This document shows, piece by piece, positions 27,991 to 36,792 of a stretch of DNA of 64,000 nt; position 1 is the first letter of the stretch, and the number at the start of each line of letters is the position of its first letter. The DNA comes from UBA2336 sp031395485 (GTDB taxonomy: Bacteria > Bacteroidota > Bacteroidia > Cytophagales > Cyclobacteriaceae). Below the pieces are notes generated by a model. The model was not told the origin of the DNA. It saw only the letters and a list, made by a program, of their open reading frames with translations, and did not search any database. The stretch is taken from NCBI GenBank assembly GCA_031395485.1, contig JANNUS010000010.1, positions 310,001 to 374,000 of the forward strand, in the 5' to 3' direction. A program made the translations under genes and the position numbers.

Positions 27991-29121
27991 TTATAATCTA
28001 GCGGAAACAGTTTTTACCATCGCGGTTTTCCAAACTGCGAAAGTGCCATTTAAAATATGTTTTCGTGCCTCTTTTACAAGCCAGAGGTAAAACGTAAGGT
28101 TGTGTATGGAAGCAATTTGCGCGCCTAAAATTTCCTTACTAATAATTAAGTGTCGTAAATAAGCTTTTGAGTAAAACGTGCTGGCGTATCCACCCAACGG
28201 CTCATCAAGGGGTGAAAGATCATCTTTCCATTTTTCGTTTCGGATATTAACAATGCCTTGTGTTGTGAAGAGCATACCGTTACGAGCGTTACGGGTTGGC
28301 ATCACACAATCGAACATATCAATACCGAGTGCAATACACTCTAGAATATTTTCGGGAGTACCAACACCCATCAGGTAGCGAGGCTTATCTGCCGGTAAAA
28401 TTTTACAAACGACATCGGTCATTTCATACATCATGTCGTGAGGCTCACCAACCGACAGCCCACCAATGGCATTACCAGATTGGTTTTGTGATGCAATAAA
28501 TTCGGCAGATTGTTCACGCAAATCTTTATATACACTGCCCTGCACGATTGGAAATAATGCTTGCTCGTATCCATACCGCGGTTGCGTTGAATTGATTCTG
28601 TTTACGCACCGTTCAAGCCATTGATGGGTTGTTTTTAATGACTTTTTCGCGTAATCGTATTCGCATGGGTACGGTGTACACTCATCAAAGGCCATAATAA
28701 TATCGGCACCGATTAGGCGCTGCGTATCCATTACATTTTCGGGTGTAAACACATGCTTCGATCCATCGATGTGTGATTTGAAGGTAACGCCCTCATCATG
28801 AATCTTTCTATTTTCGGAAAGTGAGTATACCTGGTAGCCGCCACTGTCGGTAAGAATGGGCTTTTTCCAACCATTAAATTTGTGAAGACCTCCGGCTTTT
28901 TCAAGAAGATCAATTCCGGGTCTTAGGTATAAATGATAGGTATTGCCTAAAATGATCTCTGCCTGAATATCATTTTCCAACTCACGCTGATGTACCGCTT
29001 TCACAGATCCGGCCGTTCCCACGGGCATAAATATTGGTGTATGAATATCGCCATGGGCCGTATGCAGAATGCCCGCCCGGGCCGATGACTTCGGATCTTT
29101 TGCAGAAAGGGTATACTTCAT
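27991..29121 (-). CDS. tgt: tRNA-guanine transglycosylase
   Basis: A 376-residue enzyme that exchanges guanine 34 of GUN-anticodon tRNAs for the queuine precursor preQ1. Asp92 in TDSGGYQV is the general base, and the GIDMFDCVMPTRNARNG segment (about 266-282) holds the nucleophilic Asp. The usual zinc site (CxCxxC followed by His) is not present: the region around residues 300-325 reads SPLDEPLGGYASTFYSKAYLRHL with no cysteine. The rest is intact, so it is likely an active zinc-free form rather than a pseudogene. It heads a three-gene run with lptF/G and the EamA gene. Confidence 0.95.
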   Translation of the reverse strand: MKYTLSAKDPKSSARAGILHTAHGDIHTPIFMPVGTAGSVKAVHQRELENDIQAEIILGNTYHLYLRPGIDLLEKAGGLHKFNGWKKPILTDSGGYQVYSLSENRKIHDEGVTFKSHIDGSKHVFTPENVMDTQRLIGADIIMAFDECTPYPCEYDYAKKSLKTTHQWLERCVNRINSTQPRYGYEQALFPIVQGSVYKDLREQSAEFIASQNQSGNAIGGLSVGEPHDMMYEMTDVVCKILPADKPRYLMGVGTPENILECIALGIDMFDCVMPTRNARNGMLFTTQGIVNIRNEKWKDDLSPLDEPLGGYASTFYSKAYLRHLIISKEILGAQIASIHNLTFYLWLVKEARKHILNGTFAVWKTAMVKTVSARL

Positions 29122-29162
29122 GAGTATTTTAAGTGCTGCAAAAATAGGAGATTTAATATGAG

Positions 29163-32100
29163 TTAGTATTGCGCAGTCTGCGTAATCCGTTCTTCGGGTG
29201 GAAATGATTTTTTATTCAACAGGGGCACTTTGTCCATCCAGGTCACCTCAATGGTATATACACCAAAATCTTCTGTTACCCTTCCCTTTATTTCATAAAA
29301 GCCACGACCTCTAAAGGGGTATTGTTTGGTGACACTCGGAAAATGTACAGTATCAAACACATTACCTTCGCGGTCATTAAATGTGCCAAAGCCCATAGGC
29401 TCACCTGCCCGCGTGCTGGTAGGTTTGGTAGTAACACAATATCCGATAATGCAGACTTCTCTGTTCAGATTTTTGTGCATTTCATTAGCCAATATCCCTC
29501 GCTCCTGATTTTCAATAAGACTGAACGGATTGCACAAGGGAAATCCCAGCAACTCAATCTCATCGAAAGCATCTTCAAGTTTGTTGTGTTGAAGTTTTGG
29601 TAATGGATATTCTTTTGGCTCTGTATCAAATAAGTCAACCGTGGTCTTATTTCGATTTTTTGTACTGCTGAAATACAGCATGGCTTCCCATAACATTTGC
29701 TGTTTTGTTTTAAGGATAAACCGGAACGCCCCAACGCGAATGAGAATGCGCACTTGCTCTAACCCCAAATTTACCCTGCGTAAAAAATTGTCCAGACTTT
29801 TATAGTTGCCATGCTGTTTCCGTTCAGCTTCGATTTGTCGGGCTACTTTTGTTTCCAGGCTTTTTAAATGGATGAATCCAATATAGATTAAGGTGCCGTA
29901 TATAGTGGTAAGATATTCGCTGTGGTTAACACAAGGCGCTTCAATGTGCGCTCCATTCATCCGGGCTTCATGAAAGTAAAATTCGGTTTTATAGAACCCA
30001 CCGAAGTTGTTGATCACACCTACCATAAATTCTAATGGATAGTGCGCTTTCAAAAAAAGACTTTGATAACTCTCCACAGCATAGCTGGCTGAGTGACCTT
30101 TGGCAAACGAATATCCTGCAAAGCTTTCAATCTCGAGCCATACACGATCGGTAACTTTTTGCTCGTAACCAAGCACCTTACAATTTTCAAAAAATTTGCT
30201 CCGTACACCCTGAAACTCTTCGCGCGAGCGATACTTGCCCGACATGCCCCTGCGCAGTACATCAGCTTCGGTTAAGGTAAGCCCTGCAAAATGGTGCGCT
30301 ACTTTAATCACATCTTCCTGGTATACCATTACACCAAAAGTATCAGCCATCAGTTCATCCATTTTGGGATGGATGGATTCATACTTGATTCCATTCTTGT
30401 GCATATGAAAGCGTTCAATGTATGTCTTCATCATGCCCGAGCTGGCTACACCCGGGCGAATAATGGAACTGGCGGCTACTAGTGTGAGGTAATCATCACA
30501 CTTTAGTTTTTCCAGCAACATGCGCATGGCGGGAGATTCTACGTAGAAACATCCCATCGCTTTGCTATGACGCAGCAGGTCTTTTATTTTTTCATCTTCT
30601 TTAAATTTTTTAAACTGGTATACGTCCACGTCAATTCCCTGATTTCTTTTTACGTGCCGTACAGTTTCTTTTATGTGACCTAATCCGCGCTGGCTGAGAA
30701 TATCAAACTTGTAGAGGCCAAAATCTTCGGCAGCATGCATTTCAAATTGTGATACGGGTAAATTTTTAGGAGGAAACTCGGTAGCGGTGTAGGTATAAAT
30801 AGGTTTGTCGGTGATCAACACCCCGCCAGCATGAATAGAAAAATTAGCGGGCAGTTCTTTTGAAATAATGTAGGAGGCATACCTAAAAATGATCCGGCCG
30901 ATGTGGTCGCGATCTATTTCCTTTTTCCGGTTATCTACCAGTTCATCAATTTCCTCTTTGGGTAGTCCAAAAACTTTTCCGAGTTCGCGGATGATGGATT
31001 TAGCCTGATAGGTAACATGCGTGCCCAACAAGCATACGTAGTCGTACCCATACTGGTCAAAGATGTACTGATAAATCTCATCGCGGTTATCCCACGAGAA
31101 ATCAATATCAAAATCGGGAGGGGTAACACGTTCCTCATTTAAAAAACGCTCGAAGTATAAATCCAATTCTATGGGATCAACATTCGTAATGCCCAGGCAA
31201 TAGGCAACTGTGCTGTTGGCGCCACTGCCCCTACCAACAAAATCGAATCCTTTTCGCTTGGCAAACTGAATAAGATCGTACGCAATGAGGTAGTACGATA
31301 TGAATTCCTTATTGGCAATAATGCGGAGTTCTTTTTCAATTCGCTGCTGCCATACGGTTTGATCACGGCCATACCGTTGAACGTATCCCTTGGCGGTTTC
31401 GGCTAGTAAGTACTCTATGTCGGCTGTTGGGTTCTCTCGTAGAAATTTTTTGTTCTTGTCTTCCCCAAGTCTGCATTCAATAGAACACTGATCAAGCAGC
31501 CACTGAGAATTTTGAATAAGTTCAGGGAAAGAATCAAATCGGTTTGAAAGTTCTTTTTCCCCTAGCATGTATTCTTCTTTTGAAGCTTGATGATGCTCGG
31601 GAAGTTTGCTGAGAAGCGTATTGTTGGCAATGCAACGCAGCAGGCGGTGAATATTAAAATCGCGGTAAAGTATTTTTTCCTTTTTAGTTTTTTCGTTCAT
31701 CAATTTATCAGGGGGTAGAAATGTAACTGGGTGAAACAGTACAAATTTGTGTGCATGCGCATCGCGTAACGGATGAACTGAATAGGGGATAAGATCTTGT
31801 TTTTTTATCCCAATGTATTCATGCGCTCGCAACTGGTCGGGCTCAATTGTGCCATAGGCATAAATTATAAAAGTTTCTTCCAGTTCGGGCGCATGTACCG
31901 GAAATGGTTTTCCTTCGCGATTATGATGCGATAGAAAACGGTTGATGACTTCAAAACCTCGGTTATTCTTTGCAAGAGCGATGTAGAGAAAGTTGTTTTC
32001 ATTCCGAAAATCAACACCAACAGCAAGATCAAGGTGATACGGTTCTTTATCAAACTTAGTAAGACCGTTTTTATGGGGTCTGTTGTCACTGCAAACACGC

Positions 32101-32243
32101 AGCATCTCGAGGTATGAAGCGGTGTTGTTTATTTCTGTGAGCGCGAGTTTATGGACACCGCATCGCTTGGCTTCTTCAAAAAGTGTTTTGATGGGCAGCG
32201 TGCCGTACTTGAAACTGAAACCGGTGTGACAATTGAGATACAT
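29163..32243 (-). CDS. DnaE-type DNA polymerase III alpha subunit, short error-prone class
   Basis: A 1026-residue C-family polymerase. The active-site aspartates are Asp377 and Asp379 in TPPDFDIDFSW and Asp514 in LYKFDILSQRG; the nucleotide-binding GRGSGAN is near residue 338. The N-terminal PHP domain is degenerate: CHTGFSFKYG and ALTEINN lack several metal ligands, so no proofreading is expected. An OB-fold lies at the C-terminus (CVTTKPTSTRAGEPMGFGTF). It is shorter than a replicative DnaE (about 1160) and sits 48 bases after dinB. Together with the damage repressor this suggests a DnaE2/ImuC-like role in translesion synthesis; the role is inferred. Confidence 0.9.
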   Translation of the reverse strand: MYLNCHTGFSFKYGTLPIKTLFEEAKRCGVHKLALTEINNTASYLEMLRVCSDNRPHKNGLTKFDKEPYHLDLAVGVDFRNENNFLYIALAKNNRGFEVINRFLSHHNREGKPFPVHAPELEETFIIYAYGTIEPDQLRAHEYIGIKKQDLIPYSVHPLRDAHAHKFVLFHPVTFLPPDKLMNEKTKKEKILYRDFNIHRLLRCIANNTLLSKLPEHHQASKEEYMLGEKELSNRFDSFPELIQNSQWLLDQCSIECRLGEDKNKKFLRENPTADIEYLLAETAKGYVQRYGRDQTVWQQRIEKELRIIANKEFISYYLIAYDLIQFAKRKGFDFVGRGSGANSTVAYCLGITNVDPIELDLYFERFLNEERVTPPDFDIDFSWDNRDEIYQYIFDQYGYDYVCLLGTHVTYQAKSIIRELGKVFGLPKEEIDELVDNRKKEIDRDHIGRIIFRYASYIISKELPANFSIHAGGVLITDKPIYTYTATEFPPKNLPVSQFEMHAAEDFGLYKFDILSQRGLGHIKETVRHVKRNQGIDVDVYQFKKFKEDEKIKDLLRHSKAMGCFYVESPAMRMLLEKLKCDDYLTLVAASSIIRPGVASSGMMKTYIERFHMHKNGIKYESIHPKMDELMADTFGVMVYQEDVIKVAHHFAGLTLTEADVLRRGMSGKYRSREEFQGVRSKFFENCKVLGYEQKVTDRVWLEIESFAGYSFAKGHSASYAVESYQSLFLKAHYPLEFMVGVINNFGGFYKTEFYFHEARMNGAHIEAPCVNHSEYLTTIYGTLIYIGFIHLKSLETKVARQIEAERKQHGNYKSLDNFLRRVNLGLEQVRILIRVGAFRFILKTKQQMLWEAMLYFSSTKNRNKTTVDLFDTEPKEYPLPKLQHNKLEDAFDEIELLGFPLCNPFSLIENQERGILANEMHKNLNREVCIIGYCVTTKPTSTRAGEPMGFGTFNDREGNVFDTVHFPSVTKQYPFRGRGFYEIKGRVTEDFGVYTIEVTWMDKVPLLNKKSFPPEERITQTAQY

Positions 32244-32291
32244 GTGGGTTTTGGTTGCTGGTCACTGGATTCTTATTCAGTGTGTCAAGCA

Positions 32292-33500
32292 TTAATTAAT
32301 CATGTTCTTCGTAACCCTTCCCTTAAACATATTCATTTCCATGCGTACCCTGCGACTAACACCAATGGTAGTAGCCCGCACTAATTTTTCAACACCGTGT
32401 TTATGTTTGATGTAATCCATGGCTTCATACAAGTGGATGATCTCAGCTGTATCATCAAACAAACTAATCTGATGGCTACCGTGCACCAAACTACTGAGAC
32501 GTACTCCCACGAGTCGAATCGACATTCTGCGATTATAAAGTTTGTCAAACAACTCTTGTACCACGCGCAAAATCACATGATCGGATGAAGTATAGGCAAT
32601 GTGTACCTGTTTAGTTTCGGTATCGAAATTGGCGTACCGTATTTTTACCGTGATGCACGAAGTAAGTTTCTTCTGGTCGCGCAATTGAAAAGTAACCTTC
32701 TCAACCATCGCGATGAGAATAGACTTCAGACGCTTTACATCAATGGTATCTTCTTCAAAAGTAGATTCGGTTGAAATTGATTTTTGTTCGGTGTAGGGTA
32801 CTACGGGCGATTCATCAATACCATGCGCTTTGTTCCAAAGGCTAATGCCATTTTTGCCAAAAGCACTCACCAGAAATTTCAGGGGCATGTCGCGAAGAGT
32901 CTCCACGGTGCGCACACCCATGTCATATAAAAAAGAGGTTGTCTGTTTTCCAACCATGGGAAGTTTCTCTACGGCAAGCGGACTCAAAAATTCCTGTTCA
33001 GTACCTGCTGGAATATGCCTCTCAGCATTCGGCTTGAATTCGCCCGTGACTACTTTTGATACCAGCTTGTTTACCGACATGCCCATTGAAATAGGAAGGC
33101 CGCTTTCTTTGATTACTTTCTTACGTAATTCAGTGGCCCACTTAAACGCCCCAAAGTACCGATCCATGCCGCTGGCATCAATATAAAATTCATCGATAGA
33201 CGATTTCTCAAACATGGGTGCGGCCTCTTCAATAATATTGGTCACGATGTGCGAGTACTTACTGTACGATTCCATATCGCCCGAGATTACGGTAGCATCG
33301 GGGCAAAGCTGTTGCGCCAGGTACATGGGCATGGCTGAATGTACACCAAATCTCCTCGCCTCATAACTACAGGCAGCCACTACACCCCTTCTGCTATTTC
33401 CTCCAACAATCAGTGGCCTGTTTTTTAATCGTGAATCCTTCATACGCTCTACAGCTACAAAAAAGGCATCTAAATCCAGGTGAATGATGTTTCTATCCAT
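32292..33500 (-). CDS. dinB: Y-family DNA polymerase (DNA polymerase IV type)
   Basis: A 402-residue translesion polymerase. Catalytic residues are Asp9 in HLDLDAFF and Asp103-Glu104 in SSIDEFYID. The helix-hairpin-helix (EKLPMVGKQTTSFLYDMGV) and little-finger domain follow. A beta-clamp motif QISLF is at residues 344-348, close to the QL(S/D)LF consensus. The start ATG 33500 lies 5 bases from the end of a long dyad (33506-33532), probably the repressor operator. It pairs with the downstream dnaE-type gene, resembling imuB-dnaE2 in other phyla, but retains the full pol IV active site. Confidence 0.95.
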   Translation of the reverse strand: MDRNIIHLDLDAFFVAVERMKDSRLKNRPLIVGGNSRRGVVAACSYEARRFGVHSAMPMYLAQQLCPDATVISGDMESYSKYSHIVTNIIEEAAPMFEKSSIDEFYIDASGMDRYFGAFKWATELRKKVIKESGLPISMGMSVNKLVSKVVTGEFKPNAERHIPAGTEQEFLSPLAVEKLPMVGKQTTSFLYDMGVRTVETLRDMPLKFLVSAFGKNGISLWNKAHGIDESPVVPYTEQKSISTESTFEEDTIDVKRLKSILIAMVEKVTFQLRDQKKLTSCITVKIRYANFDTETKQVHIAYTSSDHVILRVVQELFDKLYNRRMSIRLVGVRLSSLVHGSHQISLFDDTAEIIHLYEAMDYIKHKHGVEKLVRATTIGVSRRVRMEMNMFKGRVTKNMIN

Positions 33501-33505
33501 GCGGC

Positions 33506-33532
33506 TATATTACTAAAAATATTAGTAATATA
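33506..33532. promoter_or_regulatory. Operator 1 of the translesion/repressor region (27-bp dyad)
   Basis: A perfect inverted repeat with 11-base arms and a 5-base centre, 5 bases upstream of the dinB ATG. Its core, ACTAA-N5-TTAGT at 33512-33526, recurs in a second dyad centred 33 bases away. A site this close to the dinB start would block transcription or translation initiation. Assignment to the adjacent XRE/S24 repressor is inferred from position and symmetry. Confidence 0.75.
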
Positions 33533-33542
33533 TTTTTATATT

Positions 33543-33561
33543 AAACTAAAATATTTAGTTT
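33543..33561. promoter_or_regulatory. Operator 2 of the translesion/repressor region (19-bp dyad)
   Basis: A perfect inverted repeat AAACTAAA-ATA-TTTAGTTT with the same ACTAA-N5-TTAGT core (33545-33559) as operator 1. It overlaps TAGTTTTG at 33556-33563, which matches the Bacteroidota -7 element TAnnTTTG for rightward transcription of the repressor gene. Binding here would therefore autoregulate the repressor. Confidence 0.72.
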
Positions 33562-33702
33562 TGAGATATTGCTTGCCATAGCAACTTTTGATACGCTGTG
33601 TTGGGAGCGAAGTGTGCAGTATTGATTTTTTTGGTACCTGAATTCTCGTTCTTTTCACAGCGCCAAAGAGAGGTGTGTGTTGAATTCACTAAAAATAAAT
33701 TT

Positions 33703-34476
33703 ATGCATGTAAACAAAAACATCAAGTTCCTGCGTACCCGTGCGGGATGGACACAAAAGGAACTGGCTGAAAAAATGGGATTGAAACAACCCGTGATTGG
33801 TGCATACGAAGAAGAGCGAGCCCTACCTCCCCTGAATTGCCTGCTGGATATTTCCGATCTATTTAAAGTGAGTATCGATGCGCTTTCGCGGAAAGATTTA
33901 GGCAAACTGCCCGAGAAAGAGTGGAAGAGTTTTTCTGGCAAAGAAGTGTTGGCCATTACAGTTGACAAAGATGATAACGAGAATATTGAGTTGGTATCAC
34001 AAAAAGCATCAGCAGGATATTTGAACGGCTATCAGGATGTAGAGTATATAATAGACCTTCCAAAAATTGGGTTACCTGTGTTACCCCGGAATGTTACGTA
34101 CCGTGCGTTCGAAATTAAAGGTGACTCCATGCTGCCCATTCCATCCGGAGCCATTGTGTTTGGTGAGTATGTCGAAAAATTATCCTCTATAAAAAATGGA
34201 AAACTGTATATCGTAGTATCACAACAAGAGGGGATTGTTTTTAAACGGGTATTTAACTTTTCGGATACGAAAAGTAATCTCTTGCTGGTGTCAGACAACC
34301 GGCAGTACGAACCGTATACAATTCATGCTGAAGGTGTGCTGGAGGTGTGGGCTGTGAAAGCATATTTCTCTACTCAGTTTCCAGATGTTGAATCGGGCCA
34401 AATATCTTCCGATCAGCTAGCGCACTCCGTTTTAAAATTACAGGAGGAAGTAAGGAAATTGAAGAAAAAAAAATAG
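33703..34476 (+). CDS. XRE-family LexA-like repressor with S24 autoprotease domain
   Basis: The start is placed at ATG 33703 (MHVNKNIKFLRTRAGWTQ, 257 residues); the open frame extends 35 codons upstream, but that part is not protein-like and crosses the promoter region. Residues 5-60 form an XRE helix-turn-helix (TQKELAEKMGLKQPVIGAYEEER). The C-terminal S24 domain has Ser142 in IKGDSMLPIP and Lys181 in GIVFKRVF, the LexA catalytic dyad, and an Ala104-Gly105 bond in KASAGYLNG as the likely self-cleavage site. It is divergent from dinB-dnaE across two matching dyads. Family members respond to RecA filaments or to phage-type signals; damage induction here is inferred. Its C-terminus is a short Lys-rich coiled coil. 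Confidence 0.92.
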   Translation: MHVNKNIKFLRTRAGWTQKELAEKMGLKQPVIGAYEEERALPPLNCLLDISDLFKVSIDALSRKDLGKLPEKEWKSFSGKEVLAITVDKDDNENIELVSQKASAGYLNGYQDVEYIIDLPKIGLPVLPRNVTYRAFEIKGDSMLPIPSGAIVFGEYVEKLSSIKNGKLYIVVSQQEGIVFKRVFNFSDTKSNLLLVSDNRQYEPYTIHAEGVLEVWAVKAYFSTQFPDVESGQISSDQLAHSVLKLQEEVRKLKKKK

Positions 34477-34479
34477 TAA

Positions 34480-36591
34480 CTATTCTAATGTAACCCACGG
34501 GGATTTTCTTAGCGCGAGATACCGATTACTCTCACTATCAAAGGTTATGTGATCGTATACTTGTGGAATGGTGCTGAGGCCATGGAGTGTAACAAGGCCA
34601 AATTTTCCATCTTGTTGAGTAATAATGTATCCGTTATCAAGATCGGTTATTGAATTGTATTTCGGATGAAGAAGAATATTTCCGTACTGATCAGCCAAGC
34701 CTTGCAACCCATCAAGGATTAACAATAGCCTCCCACTTGCAAGAACGTTTATTCCATGATAGCGGGCAGGCAATACCAATTTTGCTTCGCGGGTTAATAA
34801 GCCATACAATCCTTTTTGCTTGATGAAAGAGTAGCCATCTTTAAAAGACGATACTTCTTCATAGGCTGGCTGGATTATTATTTTTTCATCACGGTTAATA
34901 AAACCCCACTTGTTTCGGATTTTTATGGCGGCTAAACCTTCGCTGAATGATTTTATATCTTCATAACGGTTAGCAATGCGAAGTCTACCCTCATCATCGA
35001 TGAACCCATACTTTCCGTTTTTCTTTATCCCTCTTAACCCTTCGGTCGATGAGAATATTTCTTCTGTTGGTTCTGTTGGTGGTAGTTGTCGGCTTATAAT
35101 TCTTCCATCAAAATTTATAGCCCAGGTACCTCCGTTGGATACGGATTCGGTGAAATAATTCTCTTTTACATCGATTGGGTTGTTCGTAAAATATAAAACG
35201 GCACCACTATAAGAATATAGGAAAAGTGTATTTCCTATTCTTTTAAAGTAGCGATCTTGGTTAAGAAGTTTAACAGGGTAGGGCTGAGGATACGCCAGCC
35301 ATTCTTCTTTTAAGTTGATGATTCCATACTGCCCTCTAAGCTTTACAGCAAGTTGGTTATTGCCACACTCTAAAAGACTGTCGTATACACAGGCCACAAC
35401 TTCTATTCCAACATCATTGATTGCGCCCCAGTATCCGTTTTTGCGTACCGGAAAAATCATTCCCTTTTTTTCACAGATCAGATCGAATGCTTTAGGGTTT
35501 TGCCTAAGCCCAAGGGTATCGCGTAGTGACCAACTTATTTTGCCCATGGTTTTTTCCTGGGTCAGGATATAATTTTTTCGGAGAATTATTTCCTGAAATA
35601 CAGGAGGCAATACGATGGTTCCGTTTTTCTTTAATACACCGTATTGATTGCTTGATTTAAAAACAGCAAAATCTTCTTGAAAGGAACGTATCTCTGAAAA
35701 AAAAACCTGGTTTATTGCTTTAAAATCATTGTTGGTAAGTTGGTGTATTCCCGAACGCACGATTTTATAATGGCCACTACCAAGCATCACAACAGAATCA
35801 GCTTTGATTGTTTCAATCAATTTATTTTCTGCGGCTAGTATATGCCAGACGTCCGGCATCCGGCCCATGATCGATTTTTGATCAATTTGTATTTTGCGAT
35901 ATTTTGCTTCTGCGTGCACCTCACCTTCGCGCGTAATGAGCCCTTGGTTTCCAGCTTCGTAAATTATTGCCAGGTTGTTGTTGAATTGCGAGATGCTATC
36001 GATGGTAAACCCAGAAATTTGTTTTCCGCTTTCAGAATACAATGCAGTTTTTCCTTGAAAATCTTCTACAGCATACCGCAGACTTCCTATGGGATAGATG
36101 TTCCGATATTGAAATGGAATTAGCATCTTGTTTTCAAGGTCAATTAACCCGTGTTTAAAAAAATTCCCATCGCGTATAAATGCAACAGCTCGTAATGAAT
36201 GAATTTTTATCCCTGTATAGGTAAAGGGAATTACTATTTTCCCGTCCGTGCTAATGCAACCGGTTGTGATTCTAAAAGCGACAGATTGTTTACTCGCTAC
36301 GATCAAGAGGCCTTCGGCTGGAATGAGAGAAGAATGATCGGGCGGTGTAATGCGTTGATTATTCAGATTTAAAACTCCCCATAATCCTTTAAGCTTATAC
36401 CCAGTGACCTGTCCTGCAATTGAAAAGCTTCCGTTACTCCAACCCAGGGCTTCATACTGGGCGGGTATTAGTATTTGACCTTCCTTATTTTTTAACCCAA
36501 TTTTTCCATCTTCCTTAAAAGTAAAATATTGCTCTGCAACAGATTGAATATAGCTAGCTAGAAGCAGTAGTGTGATAATGGATATCCTCAT
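34480..36591 (-). CDS. Exported WG-repeat protein
   Basis: A 703-residue protein with a signal peptide (MRISIITLLLLASYIQSVAEQ) and many WG-type repeats of about 45-50 residues. Clear examples are GLKNKEGQILIPAQYEAL near the N-terminus and YGFIDDEGRLRIANRYEDI, WGFINRDEKIIIQPAYEEV and YGLLTREAKLVLPARYHGI in the C-terminal third. WG repeats form beta-sheet solenoid-like surfaces of mostly unknown function in the envelope. No catalytic motif is visible. It converges with the repressor gene, with only 3 bases between stops. Confidence 0.85.
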   Translation of the reverse strand: MRISIITLLLLASYIQSVAEQYFTFKEDGKIGLKNKEGQILIPAQYEALGWSNGSFSIAGQVTGYKLKGLWGVLNLNNQRITPPDHSSLIPAEGLLIVASKQSVAFRITTGCISTDGKIVIPFTYTGIKIHSLRAVAFIRDGNFFKHGLIDLENKMLIPFQYRNIYPIGSLRYAVEDFQGKTALYSESGKQISGFTIDSISQFNNNLAIIYEAGNQGLITREGEVHAEAKYRKIQIDQKSIMGRMPDVWHILAAENKLIETIKADSVVMLGSGHYKIVRSGIHQLTNNDFKAINQVFFSEIRSFQEDFAVFKSSNQYGVLKKNGTIVLPPVFQEIILRKNYILTQEKTMGKISWSLRDTLGLRQNPKAFDLICEKKGMIFPVRKNGYWGAINDVGIEVVACVYDSLLECGNNQLAVKLRGQYGIINLKEEWLAYPQPYPVKLLNQDRYFKRIGNTLFLYSYSGAVLYFTNNPIDVKENYFTESVSNGGTWAINFDGRIISRQLPPTEPTEEIFSSTEGLRGIKKNGKYGFIDDEGRLRIANRYEDIKSFSEGLAAIKIRNKWGFINRDEKIIIQPAYEEVSSFKDGYSFIKQKGLYGLLTREAKLVLPARYHGINVLASGRLLLILDGLQGLADQYGNILLHPKYNSITDLDNGYIITQQDGKFGLVTLHGLSTIPQVYDHITFDSESNRYLALRKSPWVTLE

Positions 36592-36792
36592 TCGTCAGCA
36601 AATATAAAGGGTAAAAGGATTTTAAAATATTACCAATATGCTTGGCGACTTTAGTGCCAAAGTTTTAGTTTGGAAAAACGTTCCCTACAAATATTTTAAT
36701 CCATTGCCTTAGTAGTCAACGAAGTCGATGTTCATATTGTTTGATTTAGTTATTTTGCATCTTCATCATACACTAAAAATGAGGGTGCAATC

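Noticed and set aside
32292..33500. Annotation of the Y-family gene as imuB
   Set aside because: ImuB usually lacks the catalytic acidic residues; here Asp9, Asp103 and Glu104 are present, so it is a full DinB.
33598..33702. N-terminal extension of the repressor frame
   Set aside because: Its 35 residues do not look like part of an XRE domain, and the ATG at 33703 starts the domain directly.
33555..33968. 137-codon minus-strand open frame over the repressor gene
   Set aside because: Antisense to the XRE domain; crosses the operators and shows no domain.
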